61,750 nt of DNA from an uncultured Ruminococcus sp. (GTDB lineage Bacteria > Bacillota > Clostridia > Oscillospirales > Ruminococcaceae): the NCBI GenBank assembly GCA_944388405.1, contig CALXIQ010000002.1, positions 1 to 61,750 on the forward strand. Direction: 5' to 3'. This document shows positions 34,145 through 43,393 of this stretch, in pieces; within the stretch, counting starts at the first letter, position 1; every line of letters begins with the position of its first letter. The position numbers were made by a program, and so were the translations under genes. The notes below the pieces were generated by a model that was not told where the DNA came from, made no database searches, and saw only the letters and a program-made list of their open reading frames with translations.

Positions 34145-35526
34145 GCAAGATATGGAAAGTGACAGCCCGCCTCGACCAAGTGATTGACTATGCGACCAAT
34201 CCCAAAAAGACGGCGGCAAAAAAGTATTCGCCGGAGCAGTATCAGGCGCTTGCCGATGTCCTCCGGTATGCAAAGGACGAAGAAAAGACCGAGCGTGAGT
34301 TATATGTGGGCGGCATTAACTGTAATGTCGCTACCGCCCGTGACCAGTTCGTAACGGTCAAGGAGCAGTTCGACAAATGCGACGGTATCCAAGCCTATCA
34401 CGGGTATCTGAGCTTTAAGGACGAACCGAATATCACTCCCGAACTGGCACAGCAGATCGGAACAGAGTTTGCCAAGCGTGTGTGGGGCGACAGATTTCAG
34501 GTTGTGGTAACAACCCACCTGAACACCAAGCACCTGCATTGCCACTTTGTTGTAAACTCTGTTTCCTTTGTTGACGGAAAGCGTATGCAGAACAATGAAA
34601 AGCATTGGCGGTACTTCCGGCACATTGCAGACGAGCTTTGCAGACAGCACCAGCTCGATGTGATTGAAAACCCAAAGCGTGGCACAGGCAAAAACTATTA
34701 TGCCAGGAAGCTCCACGAAGCAGGGATGCCGAACTATGTGGACTCTGCAAAAGCTGTGATTGATGAAGCGATTTCAAAGAGTAACAGCTATGCCGATTTC
34801 AAATATATTCTCCGACAGATGGGAGCGTCCTTTGACGATTCCCCGAACCACAAGTATCAGGTACTCAGGGTAAAGGGATACCAAAAGAATATCCGTTTGA
34901 CAAGGCTCGGTGATGACTATTCCCTTGACCGAATAAAGGAGCGTATCTATGAGAACCGCAACAGGGTTCAGTTAGAGCCGTTCCAAAAAGGCTATTACTA
35001 CCGCCCGAAGCAATATGTCCTTTTGACACGGGAGCATAAGATACGAAAGGTCGGCGGTCTGTACGGACTGTACCTTCATTACTGCTATAAGTTAGGCTAT
35101 CTGCCGAAGTATCAAAAACAAAATCCGGCTCGGCTCCATTATCTTCTCCGTGAAGATCTGATGAAGCTCGACCAAATAACCGCACAAGTAAGGCTGCTCG
35201 GCAGAGAACACATCTCAACCTCCGAGCAGCTTTTCTCATATAAGTCAAAGGTTGAGGACGAAATCAAAAACCTTACTGCCGACAGAACACATCTCCGAAA
35301 CGAAATACGAAAAGTAAAAATTGATGATGATTTGCTGTCCGGCAAAAGGCAACAGATTTCAGCCTTGTCCGAAAGGCTCAAAGAACTCCGCAAGGAAGTT
35401 CGGCTCTGCGACGGTATCGCTGAACGCTCCGGCGTTATGCGGGAGAACTTAAATGCGGTGCTTGCAGACGAAGAAAAAATCAAGAACAACAGAAAGGAGA
35501 ACCGTGATTATGAACACAGGCGGTGA
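34135..35526 (+). CDS. Relaxase/mobilisation nuclease, MobP-type
   Basis: 463 residues. Residues about 1-30 (IWKVTARLDQVIDYATNPKK) hold the candidate Tyr region. TKHLHCHFVVNSVSFVDGKR near 123-142 is motif III, with the paired His that bind metal. The domain nicks oriT and becomes covalently attached to the 5' end of the transferred strand. Residues about 370-463 form a coiled coil. It starts inside mobC (ATG 34135) and ends inside pcfB, so it is tightly coupled to both. Belongs to the VirD2/MobP group common in Tn1549-like elements. Confidence 0.93.
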   Translation: MAVSKIWKVTARLDQVIDYATNPKKTAAKKYSPEQYQALADVLRYAKDEEKTERELYVGGINCNVATARDQFVTVKEQFDKCDGIQAYHGYLSFKDEPNITPELAQQIGTEFAKRVWGDRFQVVVTTHLNTKHLHCHFVVNSVSFVDGKRMQNNEKHWRYFRHIADELCRQHQLDVIENPKRGTGKNYYARKLHEAGMPNYVDSAKAVIDEAISKSNSYADFKYILRQMGASFDDSPNHKYQVLRVKGYQKNIRLTRLGDDYSLDRIKERIYENRNRVQLEPFQKGYYYRPKQYVLLTREHKIRKVGGLYGLYLHYCYKLGYLPKYQKQNPARLHYLLREDLMKLDQITAQVRLLGREHISTSEQLFSYKSKVEDEIKNLTADRTHLRNEIRKVKIDDDLLSGKRQQISALSERLKELRKEVRLCDGIAERSGVMRENLNAVLADEEKIKNNRKENRDYEHRR

Positions 35527-36316
35527 CGCAGCGGAACAGGTTGTCAGGCTTTCGCTTGAAGGCTTTGAAGTAGCTGCAAAACTAACGGGAACGGCGGCAA
35601 AGGAGCTGACCGTTCTTCTTGTTTCTGTGCTGAAGCAGGAACAGAAAACCAAAGGCAAAGCACGCCTTACCAATATGCTCAAATCGGGAAAGGAACTCAA
35701 GGTCTTTTCCGTTCCGAATAAAGACCTGAAGAAGTTTACCGAACAGGCAAAGAAGTACGGTGTGCTTTACTGTGTGCTGAGGGACAAATACAGTAAGGAC
35801 GATAACGCCCCGGTGGATATTATTGCCCGTGCGGAGGACGCTTCTAAAATTCAGCGTATCTTCGACCGCTTTGAACTCGGTAATGTTGATAAGGGTTCCA
35901 TCGTTGCCAATGCGGAAAAGAGTATTGCCCAGCGTGAGGAGCTTGCAAACGAAGTGCCGACCAAATCAAAGGGCGAAAGGATTGTGGAGGAAGCAATGGG
36001 AAAGCCCATTCAGAAGGACGGGGCATCTCACGAAAACCCCACGGTCGCCAAGACGGACAAAAACCCTCCGTCAAGGCAAAGCTCCGCCGAGGTCGATGGT
36101 AAATCTGATAAGGGTATTTCCAAATCAGCCGAAGAAAAACCTTCCGTCCGTGAGAAACTCGAACGGTATAAGGCACAGGCGAAAACGGAAAAAGAAGCAG
36201 ACCGCACCGACCTTGATAAATCGGGAGAAAAACCCAAGTCCCAAAACCGCACCAATCAGACCACCCATCAGCAACCCAAGAAAAAGAAAAACAGAAATAA
36301 GAATAAAGTGAGGTAA
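35510..36316 (+). CDS. PcfB-family (DUF3801) conjugation protein
   Basis: 268 residues from ATG 35510 after AGAAAGGAG. The N-terminal domain (about 1-120; AEQVVRLSLEGFEVAAKLTG, KKFTEQAKKYGVLYCVLRDK) is the DUF3801/PcfB fold, which in Enterococcus plasmid systems links the relaxase to the coupling protein. The remainder is a long Lys/Glu/Pro-rich unstructured tail ending KKKNRNKNKVR. It lies between relaxase and coupling-protein genes, as expected for an adaptor. The frame extends upstream in the relaxase without a ribosome site. Confidence 0.88.
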   Translation: MNTGGDAAEQVVRLSLEGFEVAAKLTGTAAKELTVLLVSVLKQEQKTKGKARLTNMLKSGKELKVFSVPNKDLKKFTEQAKKYGVLYCVLRDKYSKDDNAPVDIIARAEDASKIQRIFDRFELGNVDKGSIVANAEKSIAQREELANEVPTKSKGERIVEEAMGKPIQKDGASHENPTVAKTDKNPPSRQSSAEVDGKSDKGISKSAEEKPSVREKLERYKAQAKTEKEADRTDLDKSGEKPKSQNRTNQTTHQQPKKKKNRNKNKVR

Positions 36317-36322
36317 TCTAAA

Positions 36323-37210
36323 ATGACAAATAATTTCAAACCGAATAAGGGCGGCTATCAGAAGCCGCAGCTTTCCCCCGAAGAATGGAAAGCAAAGAAG
36401 CAGGCAGAAAAGGACGCCGTTTATCAGTTGATTGACGAAACGGCGACCGCTATCGTGCAGGACGGCGAAAAGTTCAGGGGCTTTCTTGATACACAGGCAA
36501 GGCTCGACCGCTATTCCGCCGCAAATGCTCTGCTCATTTACAGTCAGTACCCCAAAGCAACCCAGCTTAAAGACTTCGGTGACTGGGCTGAGGAAAAGGT
36601 ATCTATCAATAAGGGTGCAAAGAGTATCTCCATTCTCGAACCCGTTGAGTACACAAAGGCGGACGGAACTCCGGGCGTTTCCTACAATGTCAAAAAGGTC
36701 TTTGATGTATCGCAGACCAAGGGCAGACAGACTCCGGCGCCTACCGTCAACCGTGATCCGCAGGCTCTCGTTGCCGTGATGATCGACACCTCCCCGGTTA
36801 TCGTGGAGGTTGCGCCTGAACTGCCGCATCCGCAGATGGGAGCCTTTTATGACAATGAGAAGCAGACGCTTTTTGTCAAAAAGGATATTGGCGACAGCGT
36901 TGCTCTCTGCCAGTGCGTGGCACAAGAACTCGGCCACGCACAGCTTTCTATCGACAGCGACTCTTACAGCCGCAAGGATATGGGCTTTCAGGCAATGTGC
37001 GTCGGCTATATGCTTTGCAAAAAGTACGGCGTGGACACCAAAAACTTTGCTATCAACCGTATCCCGGAGGAATGGAAGAACAAGGAGCCGAAGGAAATCC
37101 GTGCAGAGCTTTCCAAAACCCGCACGGCTATGAATGAAATCCATTCCCGTGTATCCGAGGAGATGTACCGCCAAAAGCAGGAACGCTCCAAAGACCGTGA
37201 CAGCAGATAA
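36323..37210 (+). CDS. ArdC-like antirestriction protein
   Basis: 295 residues. The N-terminal ssDNA-binding part (about 30-125) has FLDTQARLDRYSAANALLIY, QYPKATQLKDFGDWAEEKVS and KGAKSISILEPVEY, as in ArdC and TraC-like proteins. The C-terminal part has CVAQELGHAQLS near 197-208, a degenerate HExxH-like zinc protease motif (ELGHAQ). It may protect single-stranded entering DNA from recipient restriction. ATG 36323 lies 6 bp after pcfB. Function by family, not shown for this protein. Confidence 0.82.
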   Translation: MTNNFKPNKGGYQKPQLSPEEWKAKKQAEKDAVYQLIDETATAIVQDGEKFRGFLDTQARLDRYSAANALLIYSQYPKATQLKDFGDWAEEKVSINKGAKSISILEPVEYTKADGTPGVSYNVKKVFDVSQTKGRQTPAPTVNRDPQALVAVMIDTSPVIVEVAPELPHPQMGAFYDNEKQTLFVKKDIGDSVALCQCVAQELGHAQLSIDSDSYSRKDMGFQAMCVGYMLCKKYGVDTKNFAINRIPEEWKNKEPKEIRAELSKTRTAMNEIHSRVSEEMYRQKQERSKDRDSR

Positions 37211-37225
37211 CGGAGGTAAAGAAAA

Positions 37226-37429
37226 ATGAGAGAACGCCAGCACTTTGTCGCTTTGGACGAATACGAACACGGTATCGTGATTGACTCCCTCAATGAGAAG
37301 CGCAACGATCTTCGCAGCGAGGGAAAGTCTACCGACGCCGTTGATGAACTGATCGTCAAGGTCGGTCACGCCCCGCAAAAGAAGTTCAAGGTGATAGAAA
37401 AGGAAAAACGCCGAGATGAAGCAAGATGA
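37226..37429 (+). CDS. Small ICE protein of unknown function, 67 aa
   Basis: ATG 37226 after CGGAGG. FVALDEYEHGIVIDSLNEKR and STDAVDELIVKVGHAP suggest two helices around a basic patch. It is usually found before the coupling protein in related elements. The stop overlaps the coupling-protein start by 14 bp. No motif of known activity. Confidence 0.72.
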   Translation: MRERQHFVALDEYEHGIVIDSLNEKRNDLRSEGKSTDAVDELIVKVGHAPQKKFKVIEKEKRRDEAR

Positions 37430-39197
37430 TAAGCAGTCTGCTGTCATTCTTTCCGTAATCGGCATACTTCCCGTAGTCTGGCTTGCGTTGTTGATTGCAC
37501 CGTCCGTTAAAGGCGGCTTGCCGGAGATACTTCCGAAGCTGATGACGGTATTTAATAACCCGTTCCAAATAGAGCTTTGCGAGGACAGCCTGAAAACTGT
37601 CCTCGTTTTGCTTTTGTGCTACGGCTTCGGTATCGGCATTTATTTCTCAACACGCAGGAATTACAGACGCCGGGAGGAACACGGCTCTGCAAAATGGGGC
37701 GACGCACGAGCTGTCAATAAGAAATACTGCCAAACGCCCAAAAGCGAAAACAAGCTGATGACTCAGAACGTGAGCATCGGACTTAACGCCAAAAAGCACA
37801 GGCGCAATCTTAACACCCTTGTGTGCGGCGGATCGGGCGCAGGCAAAACCCGATTTTACTGCAAGCCAAATCTGATGCAGTGCAACACATCATTTGTGAT
37901 ACTCGATCCGAAAGGAGAAATTGTCCGGGATGTCGGAAAGCTGCTTGAAGCAAAGGGGTATGAGATTAAGGTTCTTGACCTTATCTCTATGGAAAAGAGC
38001 CATTGTTACAACCCCTTTGTCTATTTGCGCAGTGACAATGATATTCAAAGGCTTGTCACCAACCTTTTCAAGAGTACCACGCCGAAGGGTTCTCAAAGCA
38101 ACGATCCCTTTTGGGACACGGCAGCGTCAATGCTTTTGCTTGCACTTGTATTCTATCTTCATTACGAAGCTCCCGAAGATGAACAGAACTTTGCAATGAT
38201 AATGGAAATGCTCAGAGCCGGCGCGATTGAGGACGAGGAAGAGCCAAGACCTTCGCCCCTTGATAATCTCTTTTCCGAACTGGAATATGAGAACCCCGAC
38301 CATATCGCACTCAAGTATTATCATTCCTACCATTCAGGCTCGGCAAAAACGCTGAAATCCATTCAGATTACCCTTGCCGCCCGTTTGGAGAAATTCAACC
38401 TTGAAAGTCTTGCTTCGCTCACCTCAACCGATGAGCTGGAGCTTGAAACCCTCGGTGAAAAGAAAACGGCACTATTTGCCCTGATACCTGATAACGATAC
38501 GAGCTTTAATTTCTTGGTATCCATCCTTTACACACAGCTTTTTCAGCAGTTGTTTTATTCCGCCGACCACATACACGGCGGCAGCCTGCCTATCCCTGTC
38601 CATTTCCTGATGGACGAGTTTGCGAATGTTTCGCTCCCTGATGACTTTGACAAGATACTTTCCGTTATGCGTTCTCGCTCGGTATCTGTCAGTATCATCC
38701 TACAAAACTTGGCACAGCTTAAAGCATTGTTCGAGAAGCAGTGGGAAAGCATCGTGGGTAACTGCGACGAGTTTTTGTATTTAGGCGGCAACGAACAGTC
38801 CACACACAAATATGTGAGCGAGCTGCTCGGCAAATCTACGATTGATACCAACACCTACGGCAAAAGCGAAGGTCGAAGCGGCAGTTATTCAACCAACTAC
38901 CAAATCAGCGGTCGAGAGCTGCTAACCCCGGACGAGGTTCGTATGCTCGATAACCGTTACGCAATTCTCTTTATCCGTGGTGAGCGTCCGGTGCTTGATT
39001 TCAAATACGATATTCTAAAGCACCCCAATGTGGCGCTGACCGCAGACGGAAAAGCCGGCGTTTACGAACACGGCGAAGTGAAGTCCGATGTCGCTACCAT
39101 CGAGCTTCTGAGCTTTGATAAATACAAGGCTCCCGAAACAGAAGTAGCAGAAACCAATTACGAACTCCTCTCAGATGAGGACTTTGAATCAAATTAA
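37416..39197 (+). CDS. VirD4/TraG-family type IV coupling ATPase
   Basis: 593 residues. Two N-terminal membrane helices (about 8-28 and 58-80) anchor it. CGGSGAGKTRF near 137 is Walker A, FVILDPKGEIVRDVG follows, and FLMDEFANVSLPDD near 395 is Walker B. GGNEQSTHKYVSELLG and the C-terminal block complete the hexameric motor. It recruits the relaxase-DNA complex to the mating channel. Start ATG 37416. Length and motifs are normal for the family. Confidence 0.95.
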   Translation: MKQDDKQSAVILSVIGILPVVWLALLIAPSVKGGLPEILPKLMTVFNNPFQIELCEDSLKTVLVLLLCYGFGIGIYFSTRRNYRRREEHGSAKWGDARAVNKKYCQTPKSENKLMTQNVSIGLNAKKHRRNLNTLVCGGSGAGKTRFYCKPNLMQCNTSFVILDPKGEIVRDVGKLLEAKGYEIKVLDLISMEKSHCYNPFVYLRSDNDIQRLVTNLFKSTTPKGSQSNDPFWDTAASMLLLALVFYLHYEAPEDEQNFAMIMEMLRAGAIEDEEEPRPSPLDNLFSELEYENPDHIALKYYHSYHSGSAKTLKSIQITLAARLEKFNLESLASLTSTDELELETLGEKKTALFALIPDNDTSFNFLVSILYTQLFQQLFYSADHIHGGSLPIPVHFLMDEFANVSLPDDFDKILSVMRSRSVSVSIILQNLAQLKALFEKQWESIVGNCDEFLYLGGNEQSTHKYVSELLGKSTIDTNTYGKSEGRSGSYSTNYQISGRELLTPDEVRMLDNRYAILFIRGERPVLDFKYDILKHPNVALTADGKAGVYEHGEVKSDVATIELLSFDKYKAPETEVAETNYELLSDEDFESN

Positions 39198-39216
39198 ATT
39201 TATGGAGGTAAACACA

Positions 39217-39576
39217 ATGAACATTTTTAAGAAAACCAATAACAAGGAAACTAAGAAGCTGCCTATGACCGGAAAGGTTAAAAAGGGCTTTCGTGCCTAC
39301 TGCGCCGTTGTGCTTTGTATGGCACTTATCGGCTGTATGTCTATGACCGCATTTGCGGCAAGCGGAGATCCGCTGACCGTTATCAACAATCTGTCCGATT
39401 TCATTTTCGGACTCATCCGTGCAATCGGACTTATCCTGCTCGGCTTCGGTATTGTTCAGGTCGGTCTTTCCCTGAAATCTCACGATCCTTCGCAGAGAGC
39501 CAATGGCTTCCTTACCCTTGCAGGCGGTGTCATCATCACCTTTGCAAAGGAAATTCTCACTCTCATTACGGGTTAA
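39217..39576 (+). CDS. Pilin-like small membrane protein (VirB2/Maff2-like)
   Basis: 119 residues from ATG 39217 after TGGAGG. A basic N-terminus is followed by a signal-like helix (AYCAVVLCMALIGCMSMTAF) with a cut after AFAA near residue 48. Two short membrane helices follow (FIFGLIRAIGLILLGFGIVQ and FLTLAGGVIITFAKEILTLI). Size, order and place beside VirD4 and TrbL-like genes fit the VirB2/TrbC pilin position. A hairpin just after the gene may raise its expression over the downstream genes. Confidence 0.75.
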   Translation: MNIFKKTNNKETKKLPMTGKVKKGFRAYCAVVLCMALIGCMSMTAFAASGDPLTVINNLSDFIFGLIRAIGLILLGFGIVQVGLSLKSHDPSQRANGFLTLAGGVIITFAKEILTLITG

Positions 39577-39594
39577 GCAAGGAAACACTCAAAA

Positions 39595-39623
39595 GGGGCA
39601 TATCCGTAAATCGGGTATGCCCC
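39595..39623 (+). terminator. Intra-operon hairpin, partial terminator or RNA stabiliser
   Basis: GGGGCATA / TATGCCCC with further inner pairing (CCG/CGG) and a small loop, followed by AAATTTG rather than a T-run. It lies between the pilin-like gene and the TrbL-like gene. Confidence 0.55.
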
Positions 39624-39648
39624 AAATTTGTAAAGGAGGTGCGTCAAT

Positions 39649-40485
39649 TTGAGTGATAACTGGGTTGTGCAAAATCTCGAAAACGCCCTTGAAACTTGGA
39701 ATGAGAAGCTATCTGAAATATGGACGCTTATCACAACGACGCCGCAGAACTTCAAAGGCGGCGGTATATGGAGCGTGATAGTCAATATAAACGGTGCGGT
39801 TCAGGCAATCGGCTTGGCACTGCTCGTTTTGTTTTTCGTAGTCGGTATGGTAAAAACCTGCGGTTCGTTCTCCGATGTAAAGAAACCGGAACACGCACTG
39901 AAGCTGTTTATCAGATTTGCTCTTGCCAAAGGTGCGATCACCTACGGTATGGAGCTGATGCTTGCGCTGTTCAACATCGTACAAGGTACGATTACAAACA
40001 TTATGAACGCCGCAGGCTTTGGTTCGCCGCAGCAGACAACGCTCCCGGCTGAGATGGTAACGACAATCGAGGACTGTGGCTTTTTTGAGAGCATTCCGCT
40101 ATGGGCGGTAACGCTTATCGGCGGTCTGTTCATTACAGTCCTTTCGTTCCTGCTTATTATGACTGTTTACGGGCGTTTCTTTAAGCTGTATATGTATACG
40201 GCGCTTGCCCCGATTCCGCTTTCAACCTTTGCGGGAGAACCCTCGCAGAATGTGGGCAAGTCCTTTATCAAGAGCTACTGTGCAGTTTTGCTTGAAGGTG
40301 CGGTCATCGTGCTTGCCTGCATTATCTTCTCGGTGTTCGCTTCATCGCCGCCTGTTGTAGATACAAGTGCGGCAGCCGTAACGCAGGTGTGGGCATATAT
40401 CGGAGAGCTTGTCTTTAATATGCTCGTCCTTGTCGGCTCAGTTAAGATGAGCGACCGTATTATCCGAGAAATGATGGGACTGTAA
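39649..40485 (+). CDS. TrbL/VirB6-like polytopic conjugation protein
   Basis: 278 residues, start TTG 39649 nine bases after AAAGGAGG; no ATG fits. Five or six membrane helices are visible: AIGLALLVLFFVVGMVKTC, ELMLALFNIVQGTI, WAVTLIGGLFITVLSFLLIM, FKLYMYTALAPIPLSTF, GAVIVLACIIFSVFA and LVFNMLVLVGSVKM. This is the inner-membrane channel component of the type IV secretion system (CD0411/TrbL-like). The gene order pilin, TrbL, PrgI, VirB4 is standard. Confidence 0.85.
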   Translation: MSDNWVVQNLENALETWNEKLSEIWTLITTTPQNFKGGGIWSVIVNINGAVQAIGLALLVLFFVVGMVKTCGSFSDVKKPEHALKLFIRFALAKGAITYGMELMLALFNIVQGTITNIMNAAGFGSPQQTTLPAEMVTTIEDCGFFESIPLWAVTLIGGLFITVLSFLLIMTVYGRFFKLYMYTALAPIPLSTFAGEPSQNVGKSFIKSYCAVLLEGAVIVLACIIFSVFASSPPVVDTSAAAVTQVWAYIGELVFNMLVLVGSVKMSDRIIREMMGL

Positions 40486-40497
40486 GGAGATTTTGCA

Positions 40498-40689
40498 ATG
40501 AAACAAACAACACGAAGATACAACAAATTCTCAGGGTATTCCCTTGAGGATTGCGATTGCAGATATTGTCTGTATTACGGCGGCAAACGCAAGCGGAGAG
40601 TTATCTGTCTTGCCGATGAGTGTGTCTGCAAGGAAGAAATCATAAAAGCTCGCCGCCGGGAAAGGAGCAAAAATGGAAGTAAAAATTAA
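40498..40689 (+). CDS. Small Cys-rich ICE protein, 63 aa
   Basis: ATG 40498 after AAGGAG. Six cysteines (LEDCDCRYCLYYGGKRK and VICLADECVCKEE) in a compact basic protein suggest a zinc site. The pattern CDCRYCxYY..K...C..D.C.C is one I recognise in small ICE proteins of Clostridia. Its last 17 bp overlap the PrgI gene. Role unknown. Confidence 0.72.
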   Translation: MKQTTRRYNKFSGYSLEDCDCRYCLYYGGKRKRRVICLADECVCKEEIIKARRRERSKNGSKN

Positions 40690-41038
40690 CAGAGAAATCC
40701 GCAACTACACGGAAAGTATGTTTTTCGGACTAACGCTTCGACAGTTCATCTTTTCTGTCTTGGCGTGCACAGTTGCGGTGGGCGTATATTTTCTGCTCAA
40801 ACCGTATGTCGGCACGGAAACCGTGTCGTGGATGTGTATTTTAGCGGCCGCACCCTTTGCGGCGCTGGGCTTCATTAAGTACAACGGTATGACCGCAGAA
40901 AAATTTGTGTGGGCGTGGATCAAGAGTGAATTTCTTATGCCGAAAAAGCTCGTTTTCCATTCCACCAACACCTACTTTGAGCTGATGAAGCCGAGTATGG
41001 AACAAAAAAGCAAGGAGGTATTGAAAACCAATGATTAA
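40673..41038 (+). CDS. PrgI-family conjugation protein (VirB3-like)
   Basis: 121 residues. MEVKINREIRNYTESMFFGL leads into two membrane helices (FIFSVLACTVAVGVYFLL and WMCILAAAPFAALGFIKY), then MTAEKFVWAWIKSEFLMPKK. This is the PrgI signature, a small two-helix partner of the VirB4 ATPase. AAAGGAG precedes ATG 40673. It overlaps the VirB4 start by 8 bp. Confidence 0.93.
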   Translation: MEVKINREIRNYTESMFFGLTLRQFIFSVLACTVAVGVYFLLKPYVGTETVSWMCILAAAPFAALGFIKYNGMTAEKFVWAWIKSEFLMPKKLVFHSTNTYFELMKPSMEQKSKEVLKTND

Positions 41039-43364
41039 GACACTGACAAATCTTTTCAAACAGGATAAGGAGAAGTTTGTTGTACCGAAGGGCGTCCAGG
41101 ATGTCATTTCTATCAAGGCAATCTATGATGACGGCATTTTTCAGGTCGGCAAGGATAAGTTCTCCAAATCCTTTAAGTTTACGGATATAAATTATGCGGT
41201 AGCCAGCCGTGAGGACAAGGAGGCAATGTTCCTTGAATACTCGGAGCTGCTCAATTCCTTTGACAGCGGGGCTACAACAAAAATCACAATCAACAACCGC
41301 AGGCTAAACAGACTGGACTTTGAGAAAACCATTCTTCTGCCGCTGAAAGGCGATGAGCTTGATGTGTACCGTGAGGAATACAACAAAATGCTGCTTGAAA
41401 AAGCCACCGGAGCAAACGCCATTGTGCAGGACAAGTATATTACTATCTCTATCAATAAGAAAAACATTGAGGAAGCAAGAAACTACTTTGCCCGTGTCGG
41501 CGCAGACCTGATCGCCCACTTCGGCAGGCTTGGAAGCAAATGCACCGAGCTTGAAACAGATGAACGACTGAGAGTTTTCCACGACTTTTACAGAGTCGGT
41601 GAGGAAAGCTCTTTTCATTTTGACATTAAGGAAACACGGAAGAAGGGACACGATTTCAAAGACTATATCTGCCCTGATTCTATGGAGTTTGAAAGCGACT
41701 ATTTCAAAATCGGAGATCGCTACGGCAGAGTGCTTTTTCTTCGTGAATATGCGTCGTATATCAAGGACAGTATGGTGGCGGAGCTTACAGACCTTAACCG
41801 CAATCTGATGATGTCGATTGATGTTGTACCCATTCCCACCGACGAAGCGGTGCGTGAAGCGGAGAGCAGACTGCTTGGTGTGGAGACGAACATCACAAAC
41901 TGGCAGCGCAGGCAGAACTCCAACAACAACTTTTCTGCTACCGTTCCTTACGATATGGAGCAGCAGAAAAAAGAAATGAAAGAGTTTCTCGATGACCTGA
42001 CTACAAGAGATCAGCGAATGATGTTTGCCGTTATTACCTTTGTGCATACGGCAGATACAAAAGAACAGCTCGATCAGGACACTGAAGCGCTCCTGACTAC
42101 CGCAAGAAAACATCTTTGCCAGTTCGGGGTACTGAAATTTCAGCAGCTCAACGGACTGAATACGGTTATGCCCTTCGGCACACGAAAGATTGACACCTTC
42201 AGAACGCTTACTACCGAGTCCTTGGCGGTGTTTATCCCGTTCCGTGTTCAGGATATTTACCACGAAAACGGCATTTACTACGGTCAGAATGTTATTTCAA
42301 AGAATATGATTATTGCCGACCGTAAACAGCTTTTGAATGGTAATTCCTTTATCCTCGGTGTATCCGGCGGCGGTAAATCCTTTGCCGCAAAGGGAGAAAT
42401 CGAGAATATTGTTCTTTCATCGGACGCAGATGTTATCATCATTGACCCTGAGCGAGAGTATTCCGCACTTGTGAAAGCGCTGGGCGGCGAGATTATCAAT
42501 ATCTCTGCTACCTCTCCGAGCCATATCAACGCTATGGATATGAACAAGGAATACGGCGACGGTGCAAACCCCGTTATTCTCAAATCCGAGTTCATTATGT
42601 CGCTGTGCGAACAGCTTATCGGCGGCAATAACCTCGGAGCAAAGCAGAAGTCTATTATCGACCGTTGCACCGCAAGCGTTTACCGTACCTATCAGCAGAA
42701 CGATTACACGGGTACTGTCCCGACCTTGCAGGACTTCCGTGCTGAACTCCTGAAGCAAGACGAGCCTGAAGCAAAGGAAATCGCACTTGCGATTGAGTTG
42801 TTTACGCACGGTTCCCTTAATACCTTCGCAAAGCAGACAAATGTTGACACTAACAACCGCCTGATTTGCTACGACATTCTTGACCTCGGCAAACAGCTTA
42901 TGCCCATCGGTATGCTTGTTGTCCTCGACTCCATTCTCAATCGCATTACGCAAAACAGAGCGAAGGGCAAGAACACCTATATCTTTATTGATGAGATTTA
43001 CCTGCTTTTCCAGCACGAGTACAGCGCAAACTTCCTGTTTACTCTTTGGAAGCGTGTAAGAAAGTACGGTGCTTATGCGACTGGTATCACGCAGAATGTG
43101 GATGACCTATTGCAGAGCCATACGGCGAGGACGATGCTTGCCAACTCCGAGTTCATCATTATGCTCAATCAGGCTTCAACCGATAGGCTGAAACTGGCAG
43201 AGCTTCTGAATATCTCCGACCTTCAGATGTCCTATATCACCAATGTCGAAGCGGGACACGGACTCCTGAAAGTCGGCAGTTCTCTCGTTCCATTCGCAAA
43301 CAAGTTCCCCAAGAACACAAAACTCTACAAACTGATGACCACGAAACCCGGAGAGAGCGCATAG
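41031..43364 (+). CDS. VirB4-family type IV secretion ATPase
   Basis: 777 residues. GVSGGGKSFAAKGEI near 440 is Walker A, VIIIDPEREYSALV lies near 466, TYIFIDEIYLLFQHEYSANF near 650 is Walker B, and GITQNVDDLLQS near 683 is the Q-loop region. The N-terminal half lacks membrane helices, as in soluble VirB4. It powers assembly of the mating channel and works with the PrgI product. Start ATG 41031 overlaps prgI. Length typical. Confidence 0.95.
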   Translation: MIKTLTNLFKQDKEKFVVPKGVQDVISIKAIYDDGIFQVGKDKFSKSFKFTDINYAVASREDKEAMFLEYSELLNSFDSGATTKITINNRRLNRLDFEKTILLPLKGDELDVYREEYNKMLLEKATGANAIVQDKYITISINKKNIEEARNYFARVGADLIAHFGRLGSKCTELETDERLRVFHDFYRVGEESSFHFDIKETRKKGHDFKDYICPDSMEFESDYFKIGDRYGRVLFLREYASYIKDSMVAELTDLNRNLMMSIDVVPIPTDEAVREAESRLLGVETNITNWQRRQNSNNNFSATVPYDMEQQKKEMKEFLDDLTTRDQRMMFAVITFVHTADTKEQLDQDTEALLTTARKHLCQFGVLKFQQLNGLNTVMPFGTRKIDTFRTLTTESLAVFIPFRVQDIYHENGIYYGQNVISKNMIIADRKQLLNGNSFILGVSGGGKSFAAKGEIENIVLSSDADVIIIDPEREYSALVKALGGEIINISATSPSHINAMDMNKEYGDGANPVILKSEFIMSLCEQLIGGNNLGAKQKSIIDRCTASVYRTYQQNDYTGTVPTLQDFRAELLKQDEPEAKEIALAIELFTHGSLNTFAKQTNVDTNNRLICYDILDLGKQLMPIGMLVVLDSILNRITQNRAKGKNTYIFIDEIYLLFQHEYSANFLFTLWKRVRKYGAYATGITQNVDDLLQSHTARTMLANSEFIIMLNQASTDRLKLAELLNISDLQMSYITNVEAGHGLLKVGSSLVPFANKFPKNTKLYKLMTTKPGESA

Positions 43365-43393
43365 CTCTCTCTCGGCTTCAGAAAGGAAACGCA

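Noticed and set aside
36125..37465. 446-codon open frame on the - strand
   Set aside because: Antisense to the PcfB and ArdC-like genes, with no domain likeness and no start signal.
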